In this document: positions 50,728-59,615 of the stretch, piece by piece
Numbering within the stretch: position 1 is the first letter of the stretch
Layout: each line of letters opens with the position of its first letter
DNA from: Curtobacterium sp. 9128
GTDB lineage: Bacteria > Actinomycetota > Actinomycetes > Actinomycetales > Microbacteriaceae
Reading direction: 5' to 3'
Assembly (NCBI RefSeq): GCF_007673775.1
Contig: NZ_VEAF01000005.1
Coordinates: forward strand, 124,001 to 188,000
DNA length: 64,000 nt
Notes under the pieces: model-generated
The model's input: only the letters and a program-made list of their open reading frames with translations
Databases searched by the model: none
Told to the model about the DNA's origin: nothing
Program-made: the position numbers and the translations under genes

Positions 50728-50858
50728 GTGGAAATCCTTACGTAACTCTGCTTGAGGGAAGTCTCGGGTGCCCAGGCACGATCATGACGGTCGGAACCGA
50801 TGACCAGCCACAGGCGGAACGGCCAGCTGACCGAACGGCACAGTGACACCAGGGATCG

Positions 50859-50888
50859 AGAATACTCGATGCCCAGGGGTCCGGTCAA
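50859..50888 (-). promoter_or_regulatory. rplU promoter
   Basis: On the minus strand TTGACC (50888-50883), an 18-bp spacer and TATTCT (50864-50859) form a good vegetative promoter. It predicts a leader of about 125 nt before the rplU GTG. It is back-to-back with the leaderless promoter at 50903. Confidence 0.75.
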
Positions 50889-50902
50889 ACGCACGACACA
50901 CG

Positions 50903-50908
50903 TAGTCT
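50903..50908 (+). promoter_or_regulatory. -10 element of the DUF4031 gene
   Basis: TAGTCT ends 6 nt before GTG 50915, giving a leaderless arrangement. Confidence 0.55.
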
Positions 50909-50914
50909 GTCGGA

Positions 50915-51187
50915 GTGACCGTGTTGATCGACCCGCCGACGTGGCCCGCACACGAGACCGTGTGGTCGCACCTCGTCAGTGACACATCGTACGCGGAGCT
51001 CCACGCGTTCGCCGCGCGTGCCGACATCCCGCCGCGGGCGTTCGACCACGACCACTACGACGTCCCGCTCGCGCGCTACGAGGAGCTCGTGGCGCTCGGA
51101 GCGCTCCCCGTCACGGGTCGCGAGCTCGTGCTGCGGCTGATCCGGAGCGGGCTGCGGGTGGCGCAGCGCGACAAGCGCGCGGGCTGA
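50915..51187 (+). CDS. DUF4031 domain-containing protein
   Basis: The 90-residue protein MTVLIDPPTWPAHETVWSHLVSDTSYAELHAFAARADIPPRAFDHDHYDVP, then LVALGALPVTGRELVLRLIRSGLR, covers the DUF4031 family from end to end. Members are small cytoplasmic proteins of unknown biochemical role, widespread in actinobacteria and proteobacteria. The conserved Asp and His residues (DHDHYDVP) could bind metal. GTG start with TAGTCT upstream. Confidence 0.85.
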   Translation: MTVLIDPPTWPAHETVWSHLVSDTSYAELHAFAARADIPPRAFDHDHYDVPLARYEELVALGALPVTGRELVLRLIRSGLRVAQRDKRAG

Positions 51188-51237
51188 GCGCAACGGTCGG
51201 ACCGCCGGACCGTCGCCGGGCGAGTCCTCGCGCCGAG

Positions 51238-51273
51238 CGACGCTCCACGCGCTCGGCGGCGCGTGGAGTGTCG
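51238..51273. terminator. Terminator between the DUF4031 gene and the Pro/Gln-rich membrane protein gene
   Basis: Fifteen-base arms 51238-51252 and 51259-51273 (CGACGCTCCACGCGC and complement with one mismatch) close a 6-nt loop between convergent genes. Confidence 0.7.
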
Positions 51274-51322
51274 GTGAGCGCGAGAGTACGCAGGCCCGGG
51301 CCTGACGCGGGTCCGGCGGGGC

Positions 51323-52189
51323 TCAGCGCCCGGGCGGCGGCCCCCACGGGTTCGACGGGGGCTGCTGCGGCTGGCCGTACTGCTGTGGCGGCGGCGCGAA
51401 CGACGACCGCGGCTGCCCCGGCTGCGGCTGACCCGGCTGCTGCGGCTGGCCCGGCTGCGGCTGGCCCGGCTGCTGCTGCTGTGGCGCGAGGGACGCCACC
51501 GTCGCCGGCGGGACGGCGTCAGCGGGCCGGACGGACCCGGGCAGCCCGGCTGCACGGCGGCCGGTCCCGGCGCGGGGACGGCCGAGCCAGAGCCACGTGA
51601 CGGTCGCCGTGGCGAGGAGCATGGCGGTCAGCGGAACGCCGCGCTGCAGCGGCGTGGTGACGACGTCGACGACGAGTCGGCCGGGTCCGGCGTCGACCGC
51701 CGCGTACGCGCCCGTGAAGACACCGACGAGGGCGAGGACGACCGTCCCCGCTGCCCCGGCGAGCACGGCCCGGAGGAGCACCACCGGCAGCGGGCTCCGG
51801 CGCGTGACCGGGGTCAGGAACGCCAGGGCGAGGAACGCCCCCGCGTAGAACGGGAACGGACTCACGAACACCGCGGTCGCGAAGCTCAGCAGCACGGTCT
51901 GGCCGCCGTACGACGCGAAGGGGCTGACCGACACGCTCGTGCCGATCATGCCGACGAGTCCGGACACGGCCTGGATCGCGACGAGCCCGATCACCGCGAT
52001 CGCGGCCCCGACGACCGCGGCCGCCGAGGCCCCCGGGGCGAACGCCCGCGTCGGGTCCCCCGCCCGCCGCGGAGGCCGCGGCGGGGCGAAGGGAGCGGAA
52101 CCGTACTGCGGCGGCTGCTGTGGCTGCTGCTGCCACCCGGCACCGTAGTACCCCCGGTCGTGCTGCGGGCGCTGCTCGGGGTTCGTCAC
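51323..52189 (-). CDS. Four-helix membrane protein with Pro/Gln-rich tails
   Basis: The 288-residue protein has a disordered N-terminus rich in Gln, Pro and Tyr (about 45 residues), four hydrophobic helices between about residues 50 and 200, and a C-terminus of repeated GlnProGly units (PGQPQPGQPQQPGQ). I do not recognise a specific family. Its GTG lies 2 nt after the rne stop, so it is co-transcribed with RNase E. A role in anchoring or organising the RNA-degradation machinery would be speculation. Confidence 0.7.
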   Translation of the reverse strand: MTNPEQRPQHDRGYYGAGWQQQPQQPPQYGSAPFAPPRPPRRAGDPTRAFAPGASAAAVVGAAIAVIGLVAIQAVSGLVGMIGTSVSVSPFASYGGQTVLLSFATAVFVSPFPFYAGAFLALAFLTPVTRRSPLPVVLLRAVLAGAAGTVVLALVGVFTGAYAAVDAGPGRLVVDVVTTPLQRGVPLTAMLLATATVTWLWLGRPRAGTGRRAAGLPGSVRPADAVPPATVASLAPQQQQPGQPQPGQPQQPGQPQPGQPRSSFAPPPQQYGQPQQPPSNPWGPPPGR

Positions 52190-52191
52190 CG

Positions 52192-55113
52192 TCAGCTCCC
52201 CAGGATCACGGTGCCGTCGTCGGTCGTTCCCTGCTCGGTGGTCGCCGGGGCGCTGATGCTGCCCGACGAGACCCGACGGGACCGGCTGCGGCCCTGACCC
52301 GGCTGCTTCGGCTCTGGGAGCGCCTGCAGCACCGAGTCGAGGAGCGAGTCGGCGTCGGGAGCCTTGCGCGGCTCGCGCTTCGTCACCGCGACGGGGATGT
52401 CGAGGATCGCCACGGTGGTGTCCGCCGGGGTGACGGGTGCCGACGACGACACGCGGCGGCGGGCCGGCGCGCTCTCCTTCGGCGACTCCACCGGAGCCGG
52501 TTCGACGGACGCGGACGTCGCCGCAGCAGCAGGAGCGGACGCAGCGGGTGCGTCGGCGGACGCGGCCGGCACGGTCAGCACGCCGTCGGTCGATGTCGGC
52601 GCGGACTGCTCCGAGCTCGCCCGACCGCCGCGACGACGGCGACGCTTCGAGCCGCCGGAGGACTCCCCCTCGCCGGACTCACCGGCGGGCGCCGAGGTCG
52701 GCGTCGCCGGGGACCCGGTCGAGGCCGCCGCCGGGAACCCGGCCGACGCCGGAGCGGATGCCGGAGAGGCGGACGACGCAGCACCCGTCGCCGCGGCTTC
52801 CTCGTGCGCGAGCGTCGAGGCGGCGATGCGCGACAGGGCGTTCTTCACGTCGTCGGTGATCTGGTGCGCCTGGGACGACTTCTGTTCCTGCGAGCCGGAG
52901 CCGGAGCCGTTCCCGCCACCGTTCGCACCGGTGCCCGACCCACCACGGGCCTTCCGGCGGCCCTTCGTGGGCCCGGGGTCCGCGTTGTTGTCGTTCACCT
53001 TGGCGTTGACCTCGTCGAGGGACTCGCGGAGCCCGACGCCGATCTTCTTGCGGGTCATCTGCACGAGGCCGAGCGAGGTGACCTCGGCGACCTGGTGCTT
53101 CGTCCGGTCGCGGCTGAGGCACTCCATCAGGCGACGGAGGACGAGGTCGCGGTTCGACTCGAGCACCATGTCGATGAAGTCGACGACGATGATCCCGCCG
53201 ATGTCCCGCAGGCGGAGCTGGCGGACGATCTCCTCGGCGGCCTCGAGGTTGTTCTTCGTGACGGTCTCCTCGAGGTTGCCGCCGGAGCCGACGAACTTCC
53301 CCGTGTTGACGTCGACGACCGTCATGGCCTCGGTGCGGTCGATGACGAGCGAGCCTCCGGAGGGCAGCCAGACCTTGCGGTCGAGCGCCTTCTCGATCTG
53401 CTCGTTGAGGCGGTACTCCTCGAAGGAGTCCGGGCCGTCGTAGATCTCGACACGGTCCTTCAGGTCCGGCGCGACGGCGTCGAGGTACTCCTCGATCGTG
53501 CCGCGGGCGGCGTCGCCGTCGATGACCAGCTTCGTGAAGTCCTCGTTGAAGACGTCACGGACGATCTTCACGAGCAGGTCGGGCTCCGAGTGGAGCATGA
53601 CGGGGGCGGTGCCGTGCTCGACCTTCTTCTGGATGGCCTCCCACTGCGCGGTGAGGCGCTGCACGTCGCGCGTCAGCTGCTCCTCCGTGGCGCCCTCGGC
53701 CGCGGTGCGGACGATCACGCCGGCGTGCTCCGGGAGCACCTCCTTGAGGATCTTCTTCAGGCGCGCACGCTCGGTGTCCGGCAGCTTGCGGGAGATGCCG
53801 TTCATCGAGCCGTTCGGCACGTAGACCAGGTAGCGGCCCGGCAGCGAGACCTGGCTGGTCAGGCGAGCGCCCTTGTGGCCGACGGGGTCCTTCGTGACCT
53901 GAACGAGGACCTTGTCGCCCGGCTTGAGCGCGGCCTCGATGCGACGGCCGTGGTTGCCGGTCTCGACGGAGTTCCAGTCGACCTCACCGGCGTAGAGCAC
54001 GGCGTTCCGGCCGCGGCCGATGTCGACGAAGGCCGCCTCCATCGAGGGGAGCACGTTCTGGACCTTGCCGAGGTACACGTTGCCGATGAGCGACACGTTG
54101 TGCGACTTCGTCACGTAGTGCTCGGCGAGCACGTTGTCCTCGATGACGCCGATCTCGATCTTCTGCGCGCTCGAGCGGACGATCATCTGCCGGTCGACGC
54201 TCTCGCGGCGCGCGAGGAACTCGTCCTCGGTGACGACCTGGCGGCGGCGGCCGGCGTCGCGACCGTCACGGCGGCGCTGCTTCTTCGCCTCGAGCCGGGT
54301 CGAGCCCTTCACCTTCTGCGGCTCGGTGATGCACTCGACCTCGCGGCGGCGCGGCTCCTGGTGGTCACGCGGCTCGCGCGGCTCACGGTCGGCGCTGCTG
54401 CCGCGGCGACGGGTGCGACGGCGGCTGCCGCCCTGCTCGTCGCGGTCGTCCTCGTCGTCCCAGCGGTCGTCGCGCTCGGACCGCTCAGCGCGCTCGGACC
54501 GGTCAGACCGCTCGGAGCGCGCGGACCGGGCCGGCAGCTCCGGCAGGACCGGGGCGTGGAAGATCAGGCTGAGCGTCGACGTGGCCTTCGGCACGACGGG
54601 CTCGGTGGGCGCCTCGGTCGCGGGCTGGGCCGGCTGCTCCGCCGCGCGTGCGACGGGCTCGTCCGGCTGCTCGGCGACCGGCTCGGATGCGTCGTCCGCC
54701 TCCGAGTCCGCCACCGCTGCCACCTCGGCCTCGGTCGCGACGACGGGCAGGGCACCCGTCACGGTGCTGACGTCGTGCGCCGCCGGCGCCCCGGTCGTGA
54801 CGGCGACCTCGACCGAGACGGCCGTGGTCACGTCGGTCGCACCGTCGGCTGCGTCCGGACGGGAGGCGCCGCTCGCCTCCGTCACGGGCGTCGCCGACGC
54901 CGCGGTGTCCGTCGCGGAACCGGCGCCGGTCTGGTCGACCGGTGTCGCGTCGGGCGAGGCGACCGTCTCGACCGCGTCGGTCGACGGTGCGCCGCCGCCA
55001 CGGGCCTCCAGGCTGCCGGCGGACCGGGCGCGACGGCCGCCGAAGAGGCGCCCCCGTCGCTTCGGTGCGGTGTCGTCGTTGTTCGGGTTCGTGTTCTCGT
55101 TCTGCTCCACCAT
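52192..55113 (-). CDS. rne: Ribonuclease E/G
   Basis: This 973-residue actinobacterial RNase E has an N-terminal disordered extension of about 290 residues, acidic then RS/RD/RE-rich. The catalytic core starts with the S1 domain HNVSLIGNVYLGKVQNVLPSMEAAFVDIGRGRNAVLYAGEVDW and has the Mg-binding Asp residues in MTVVDVNTGKFVG and GGIIVVDFIDM. It ends RDRTKHQVAEVTSLGLVQMTRKK. A Gly-rich linker and a basic, Ala/Ser-rich C-terminal tail of about 280 residues follow. It processes rRNA and initiates mRNA decay. Both disordered arms are typical of actinobacterial RNase E and may bind partners. ATG 55113; GAGGAG lies 11 nt upstream. Confidence 0.96.
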   Translation of the reverse strand: MVEQNENTNPNNDDTAPKRRGRLFGGRRARSAGSLEARGGGAPSTDAVETVASPDATPVDQTGAGSATDTAASATPVTEASGASRPDAADGATDVTTAVSVEVAVTTGAPAAHDVSTVTGALPVVATEAEVAAVADSEADDASEPVAEQPDEPVARAAEQPAQPATEAPTEPVVPKATSTLSLIFHAPVLPELPARSARSERSDRSERAERSERDDRWDDEDDRDEQGGSRRRTRRRGSSADREPREPRDHQEPRRREVECITEPQKVKGSTRLEAKKQRRRDGRDAGRRRQVVTEDEFLARRESVDRQMIVRSSAQKIEIGVIEDNVLAEHYVTKSHNVSLIGNVYLGKVQNVLPSMEAAFVDIGRGRNAVLYAGEVDWNSVETGNHGRRIEAALKPGDKVLVQVTKDPVGHKGARLTSQVSLPGRYLVYVPNGSMNGISRKLPDTERARLKKILKEVLPEHAGVIVRTAAEGATEEQLTRDVQRLTAQWEAIQKKVEHGTAPVMLHSEPDLLVKIVRDVFNEDFTKLVIDGDAARGTIEEYLDAVAPDLKDRVEIYDGPDSFEEYRLNEQIEKALDRKVWLPSGGSLVIDRTEAMTVVDVNTGKFVGSGGNLEETVTKNNLEAAEEIVRQLRLRDIGGIIVVDFIDMVLESNRDLVLRRLMECLSRDRTKHQVAEVTSLGLVQMTRKKIGVGLRESLDEVNAKVNDNNADPGPTKGRRKARGGSGTGANGGGNGSGSGSQEQKSSQAHQITDDVKNALSRIAASTLAHEEAAATGAASSASPASAPASAGFPAAASTGSPATPTSAPAGESGEGESSGGSKRRRRRGGRASSEQSAPTSTDGVLTVPAASADAPAASAPAAAATSASVEPAPVESPKESAPARRRVSSSAPVTPADTTVAILDIPVAVTKREPRKAPDADSLLDSVLQALPEPKQPGQGRSRSRRVSSGSISAPATTEQGTTDDGTVILGS

Positions 55114-55451
55114 GGACTGGTGCACTCCTCGGCCCCGCCCGCACCCCTGGGGGGCGGCGGGAATTCTGTCGTTGTGGCGGACGGCGACCACGCCGCCCGC
55201 TCTCGCTGGTTTCGTGACCGTCCGGCGTCGACATCTTCATGTGGTCCGCGCACGTTCCGTGCGGAGCACCCGGCTCCGCTCGGCTCGGCGTCGGAGTGAC
55301 GCGTCGTCCGGTCACGGCGCGCTCTCACCGCGCCTGATCGTCCGGGCATGCGCCCGGAAAGCTCTCGTCGTCGCGCGGATCGGCCGCGTGACTGCTCCAT
55401 CATCGCACGCGAGGCCGAGGAAGGCGCAGACCGTCATGTCATGATGTCGGC
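55114..55451 (-). other. 338-bp intergenic region between rne and VKOR genes
   Basis: No gene is seen. It is the divergent promoter region and probably holds a long rne 5' leader; RNase E mRNAs often have leaders cleaved by the enzyme itself. I see several small GC-rich inverted repeats (for example GCGCGCTCTCACCGCGC and CCGGGCATGCGCCCGG near 55316-55360) but no known riboswitch consensus. The VKOR -10 lies at the far end. Confidence 0.4.
55440..55445 (+). promoter_or_regulatory. Putative -10 element of the VKOR gene
   Basis: CATGAT ends 6 nt before GTG 55452; the spacing fits the leaderless pattern although the first base departs from TANNNT. Confidence 0.35.
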
Positions 55452-56051
55452 GTGACCACGACAGCACCCACCACCCGTCGTCCCGTCGCGATCGCGATCC
55501 TGCTGCTCGTCACCGGGGCCGTGGGGCTCTACGCCGCGTTCCGACTGGTGCTCGACGAGTTCGCGAAGTACGAGAACCCGAAGGCGGTGCTCTCCTGCGA
55601 CGTCAGCCCGTTCGTGAACTGCTCGAACGTGATGGCCAGCGCCCAGGGGCACCTGTTCGGCTTCCCGAACCCGCTGCTCGGCCTGATGGGCTTCGTCGCA
55701 CCGATCGCCGTCGGTGTCGCACTCCTCGCGGGCATCCGCGGCGCGAAGTGGTTCTGGCTGGCCTTCAACGCCGGACTCTTCCTGGCGTGGGTCTTCGTGA
55801 CGTGGCTGTTCACGCAGACCGTCTGGTTCATCGGCTACCTCTGCCCGTGGTGCATGCTCGTCTGGTCCATGACGATCCCGTTGTTCTGGGTCTTCACGAT
55901 CTGGAACATGTCCCGCGGCACCTTCGGTCCCCGCGCCGAGCGGCTCGGTCGCACGCTGCTGCCCTTCTGCTGGGCGATCCCACTGGCGAACTACCTGTTC
56001 ATCGCCGTGGTGATCCTCATCGAGTTCCCGACGGTGCTGTCCACGCTCTGA
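55452..56051 (+). CDS. Vitamin K epoxide reductase (VKOR) family protein
   Basis: The 199-residue, five-helix membrane protein has loop cysteines Cys49 and Cys57 in SCDVSPFVNCSNV and the catalytic CPWC at 131-134. VKOR homologues oxidise quinone-coupled thiols and recharge a DsbA-like enzyme, so they replace DsbB in actinobacteria. The next gene encodes such a partner. The start GTG 55452 gives a short cytoplasmic tail before helix 1. Confidence 0.95.
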   Translation: MTTTAPTTRRPVAIAILLLVTGAVGLYAAFRLVLDEFAKYENPKAVLSCDVSPFVNCSNVMASAQGHLFGFPNPLLGLMGFVAPIAVGVALLAGIRGAKWFWLAFNAGLFLAWVFVTWLFTQTVWFIGYLCPWCMLVWSMTIPLFWVFTIWNMSRGTFGPRAERLGRTLLPFCWAIPLANYLFIAVVILIEFPTVLSTL

Positions 56052-56139
56052 CGCCGCTGCGTGCCGAGACTCGGTGACACGTCACCGTATTCCTGGACTC
56101 TTCCCAGCCAGGGCGACCCTGCCGGGTCCGGGCAGCCGT

Positions 56140-56145
56140 TACGCT
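56140..56145 (+). promoter_or_regulatory. -10 element of the DsbA-like gene
   Basis: TACGCT ends 8 nt before ATG 56154 and may drive the DsbA-like gene separately from VKOR. Confidence 0.45.
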
Positions 56146-56153
56146 CGGTGTCG

Positions 56154-57020
56154 ATGAGCGACAACGAGAGCAAGAAGGCTCGCCGGAACGCGGCCCGCGA
56201 GCGCGCCGCCGCCCAGCGCGCGAAGGACAAGGCCCGCAGGCGCCGCAACAAGACGCTGACGATCAGCGGCATCATCGTCGGTGCCCTCGCCGTCGTCGCC
56301 GTCGTCGTGCTGGTCATCGCCAACTCGGTGCAGCCCGCCGGCCCCGGGCCGAAGAACATGGCGAGCGACGGCATCGTGCTGCACGGGCAGAACGGCAAGA
56401 TCGTGCCGGTGACCACGAAGGGCATCCCCGACGGCGGGAAGCCCACGGCCACGAAGCAGGACGACTCGGTCGCGAACATCACCGTGTACGAGGACTACAT
56501 GTGCCCGATCTGCAACCAGTTCGAGACCGGCAACATGGCGCAGATCAAGAAGTGGGTCGAGAACGGCTCCGCCACGCTCGAGGTCCACCCCTTCAACCTG
56601 CTCGACCGTTCGTCGCTCGGCTCCAAGTACTCGACCCGTTCGGCCGCCGCGGCCGCCTGCGTGGCGAACTACGACCCCGACGCGTTCCTCGACTACAACT
56701 CCGCGCTGTACGAGAACCAGCCGTCCGAGGGCACGCGAGGGCTGACCAACGACAAGCTCGCGTCCATCGCGAAGAGCGTCGGCGCCACGAACGACAACGT
56801 CGCGTCCTGCATCACCGACCAGAAGTTCGCCGGGTGGGTGGCCGACGCCACGAACCGGGTGCTGACGCAGCCGCTCGCGAACTCGGACATCCCGAAGCTC
56901 ACCGGTACCCCGACCGTCATCGTGAACGGCAAGCAGTACAACGCCCAGGGCACCAGCGCCTGGAGCGACACCGACGCCTTCGCCGCGTTCGTCGAGCAGA
57001 ACGGTGGCGCCGTCAAGTAG
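56154..57020 (+). CDS. DsbA-family thiol-disulfide oxidoreductase, membrane-anchored
   Basis: This 288-residue protein has a very basic cytoplasmic N-terminus (residues 1-34), a transmembrane anchor (about 36-57), and an extracytoplasmic thioredoxin-like domain with CPIC at 117-120. The cis-Pro loop is in KLTGTPTVIVNGKQY. It would introduce disulfides into exported proteins and be reoxidised by the VKOR encoded 102 nt upstream. It is followed by three successive palindromes and the convergent ndk gene. Confidence 0.93.
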   Translation: MSDNESKKARRNAARERAAAQRAKDKARRRRNKTLTISGIIVGALAVVAVVVLVIANSVQPAGPGPKNMASDGIVLHGQNGKIVPVTTKGIPDGGKPTATKQDDSVANITVYEDYMCPICNQFETGNMAQIKKWVENGSATLEVHPFNLLDRSSLGSKYSTRSAAAAACVANYDPDAFLDYNSALYENQPSEGTRGLTNDKLASIAKSVGATNDNVASCITDQKFAGWVADATNRVLTQPLANSDIPKLTGTPTVIVNGKQYNAQGTSAWSDTDAFAAFVEQNGGAVK

Positions 57021-57037
57021 GCCCACCCCGCAACGAC

Positions 57038-57076
57038 GGAACAGCCCCCGCACGCTCGGCGTGCGGGGGCTGTTCC
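57038..57076. terminator. Terminator after the DsbA-like gene
   Basis: Perfect 16-bp arms 57038-57053 and 57061-57076 (GGAACAGCCCCCGCAC and complement) enclose a 7-nt loop. Confidence 0.85.
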
Positions 57077-57099
57077 ATTGACGGGCGCGTGCCGCAATG

Positions 57100-57148
57100 G
57101 CCTGGAGGCCCGGTGCCGGTCCGCCGGACGCGCGCCGGGCCTCCAGGC
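57100..57148. repeat. Second palindrome in the dsbA/ndk gap
   Basis: Arms 57100-57113 and 57135-57148 (GCCTGGAGGCCCGG and complement, 14 bp) surround a 21-nt loop. The arms contain the GGAGGCC word that recurs across the window. Confidence 0.7.
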
Positions 57149-57172
57149 GGTCCCGGCACCGGCTGCACGAGC

Positions 57173-57216
57173 GAACGCACTCCGCGCCACGTGGTTCCGT
57201 GGTGCGGAGTGCGTTC
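57173..57216. repeat. Third palindrome in the dsbA/ndk gap
   Basis: Arms 57173-57185 and 57204-57216 (GAACGCACTCCGC and complement, 13 bp) surround an 18-nt loop. It probably terminates ndk transcription from the other side. Confidence 0.65.
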
Positions 57217-57280
57217 GGTCGTGCGAAGGGCGGCCTGCCAGCGGACAGCAGCCGCCAGCGGCCGCCGCGGCGTCAGCGGC

Positions 57281-57700
57281 TCAGGCGAACCAGAGCGCGA
57301 GCTCGCGCGCGGCGGACTCGGGGCTGTCCGAGCCGTGCACCAGGTTCTGCTGCACCTTCAGGCCCCAGTCCCGGCCGAGGTCGCCACGGATCGTCCCGGG
57401 CGCGGCGGAGGTGGGGTCGGTGGTGCCGGCGAGCGACCGGAACCCGGCGATCGCGGCGTTCCCGGCGACGCGCACGGCGACGACCGGACCGGACTGCATG
57501 AACTCCACGAGCGGCTCGAAGAACGGCTTGCCCTGGTGCTCCTCGTAGTGGGCGTCGAGCAGGTCCCGCGGGGCGGTCAGCATCTTCAGGTCGACGATCT
57601 CGTAGCCCTTGGCCTCGATCCGGCGGAGGATCTCACCGGTCAGCTGGCGGGCGACACCGTCGGGCTTGACGAGGACGAGGGTCTCTTCGAAGTCGGACAC
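57281..57700 (-). CDS. ndk: Nucleoside diphosphate kinase
   Basis: This 139-residue kinase has LVLVKPDGVARQLTGEILRRIEAKGYEIVDLKML, SGPVVAVRVAG and the active-site His122 in NLVHGSDSPESAARE. It equalises nucleoside triphosphate pools. GTG 57700 follows AGGGAG at 7-nt spacing. It lies 35 nt after the DUF4233 gene, in the ileS-folC-DUF4233-ndk block. Confidence 0.97.
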   Translation of the reverse strand: MSDFEETLVLVKPDGVARQLTGEILRRIEAKGYEIVDLKMLTAPRDLLDAHYEEHQGKPFFEPLVEFMQSGPVVAVRVAGNAAIAGFRSLAGTTDPTSAAPGTIRGDLGRDWGLKVQQNLVHGSDSPESAARELALWFA

Positions 57701-57735
57701 GCAGTACTCCCTGTGGTTGGCGAGGGTGGATGTGG

Positions 57736-58149
57736 TCAGTCCCCGGCAGCGGCGCGGCGGGCGGCGTTCTGGCGGTCGAGCTGTCCGCCCTTGACGACGC
57801 AGAACACCCACAACACGAGGAACACCAGGCCCACGACGAACATGAACGGTTCGATGAAGCCGGTGGCGAGGATGGCCGCCTGGAGCAGCCACCCGAACCA
57901 TACACCGGCCCGTGACCCGGTCAGGCGCGACGCGAGCGCCAGGACGATCATCGCTCCGATGCCGCCGCCGAACGCCCAACCGGGGGCGAGCGTGTGCTTG
58001 CCGAAGACGACGAGCATCGGGAAGAAGAACATGATCGCCTCGAGGACCAGGGCGATCGAGGTCAGGCTCTCCTGCGCGCCGCGCTCACGTCGCGCTCGGC
58101 GGGTCCTCGGGGTCCGTCCCGGCCTGGAGGCTCGGTTCGCGTCCGTCAC
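57736..58149 (-). CDS. DUF4233 domain-containing membrane protein
   Basis: The 137-residue protein has a basic N-terminus and four hydrophobic segments (SLTSIALVLEAIMFFFPMLVVFGK, WAFGGGIGAMIVLALA, AGVWFGWLLQAAILATGFI, FMFVVGLVFLVLWVFCVV). This is the DUF4233 pattern, a family found almost always between folC and ndk in actinobacteria. Function unknown. The GTG overlaps the folC TGA (GTGA). Its first residues read ThrAspAlaAsnArgAlaSerArgPro, encoded by a copy of the recurrent GGCCTGGAGGCTCGG word. Confidence 0.85.
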   Translation of the reverse strand: MTDANRASRPGRTPRTRRARRERGAQESLTSIALVLEAIMFFFPMLVVFGKHTLAPGWAFGGGIGAMIVLALASRLTGSRAGVWFGWLLQAAILATGFIEPFMFVVGLVFLVLWVFCVVKGGQLDRQNAARRAAAGD

Positions 58150-59615
58150 TTCGTCTCACCCTCTCGGTGCACCAGGTCCATGACCGCGCCCACCATGACG
58201 ATGGACCCCGCGACGAGCACCATGGCGTCCTCGGCGTCCGCCTCGTCCGCCAGGTCACGCGCCTCCTGCAGCGCCTGGGCGAGCGACGGCTCGACCACCA
58301 CGCGCTCGTCGCCGACCTCGTCGACGACGACCCGGGCGAAGGCGTCCGCGTCGAGCGCCCGCTCCCCCGGCGGCTGCGTCACGACGAACGTCGCGACGGT
58401 GTCCTTGAGCGCCCGCACGAAGCCGCGGGTGTCCTTGTCGGCGAGGATGCCGACGACCCCGACGACGTGCTCGGAGGGGAACGCGACGGGCAGCGCCTCC
58501 GCCAGCGCCTTCGCACCGTGGGGGTTGTGGGCGGCGTCGACCACCACGCGCGGGTCCTGGGCGATGGGCTGCAGTCGGCCGGGGCTCGTGGCTCCCGCGA
58601 GGCCCTCGCTCAGGACGTCCTCGTCGAGGGGCTGCGTCCCACGACCGATGAACGACTCGACCGCGGCGATCGCGACCGCGGCGTTGTGGGCCTGGTACGC
58701 ACCGTGCAGCGGCACGAACAGGTCGTCGTAGCGGCCGGCGACCCCCTGCACGGTGACGAGCTGACCGCCCACCGCCGGCGTGACGTCGACGACCCGGAAG
58801 CCGTCCCCCTCGACCGCGAGCGTGGACTCGGTGAGTTCGGCGGCGCGCTCGAGCTCCGCGAGCGCCTCCGGGACCTGCGCACTCGACACGACGGCCGAGG
58901 ACGGCTTGACGATCCCGGACTTGGTGCGGGCGATCTCGGCGACGGTGTTGCCGAGCTGCTTGGCGTGGTCGATCGCGATCGGGGTGAACACCTGCACCTG
59001 GCTCTGCACGACGTTGGTGGAGTCCCACTCGCCGCCCATGCCGACCTCGATCACGGCGACGTCGACCGGCGCCTCGGCGAAGCACGCCAGGGCGAGGACG
59101 GTGAGCGCCTCGAAGAACGTCAGCGGGAGCTCGCCCTTCGCGGTGAGCTCGGCGTCGGTCATCTCGAGGATCGGGGTGATGTCGTCCCAGTTCTCCACGA
59201 AGCGGTCGGGGGCGATCGGGGCGCCGTCGACGACGATGCGCTCCCGGATCGACACCAGGTGCGGGCTCGTCATGAGCCCGGTCCGCAGCCCGTGGGCGCG
59301 GACGATGCTCTCCGTCATCCGGGCCGTCGAGGTCTTGCCGTTCGTCCCCGTGATGTGGATCACCGGGTAGGCCAGGTGCGGGTCGCCGAGGAGCTCGACG
59401 GCGCGACGCGTCGCGGTCAGTCGGCGCTCCGGGGCCTGTTCGCCGATGCGGGCGTACAGGGCCGCCTCGACGCGTCGGACCTCGTCGTCGTCCCCGCCGT
59501 ACGGGACCGCCTCGATCGGGTCGGTGTCGGCGGGCGGTCCGACCGGGATCGCGATGCCGTCGGCGTCGTACCCGTCCGTCGGGCGGTCGTCGTCGTGCTC
59601 GTTGCTGTCGCTCAT
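58146..59615 (-). CDS. folC: Folylpolyglutamate synthase / dihydrofolate synthase
   Basis: This 489-residue Mur-ligase-family enzyme has [23 protein letters not shown] (P loop), [26 protein letters not shown] (here [15 protein letters not shown]), [23 protein letters not shown] and [15 protein letters not shown]. It adds glutamate to folates. The acidic N-terminal extension of about 45 residues is common in this family in actinobacteria. Its ATG overlaps the ileS TGA (59612-59615), so translation of the two is coupled. Confidence 0.95.
   Translation of the reverse strand: MSDSNEHDDDRPTDGYDADGIAIPVGPPADTDPIEAVPYGGDDDEVRRVEAALYARIGEQAPERRLTATRRAVELLGDPHLAYPVIHITGTNGKTSTARMTESIVRAHGLRTGLMTSPHLVSIRERIVVDGAPIAPDRFVENWDDITPILEMTDAELTAKGELPLTFFEALTVLALACFAEAPVDVAVIEVGMGGEWDSTNVVQSQVQVFTPIAIDHAKQLGNTVAEIARTKSGIVKPSSAVVSSAQVPEALAELERAAELTESTLAVEGDGFRVVDVTPAVGGQLVTVQGVAGRYDDLFVPLHGAYQAHNAAVAIAAVESFIGRGTQPLDEDVLSEGLAGATSPGRLQPIAQDPRVVVDAAHNPHGAKALAEALPVAFPSEHVVGVVGILADKDTRGFVRALKDTVATFVVTQPPGERALDADAFARVVVDEVGDERVVVEPSLAQALQEARDLADEADAEDAMVLVAGSIVMVGAVMDLVHREGETK

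Noticed and set aside
50728-50858. Possible L21-type autoregulatory leader upstream of rplU
   Set aside because: A leader exists, but I see no match to the known Firmicutes L21 leader; only the promoter is supported.
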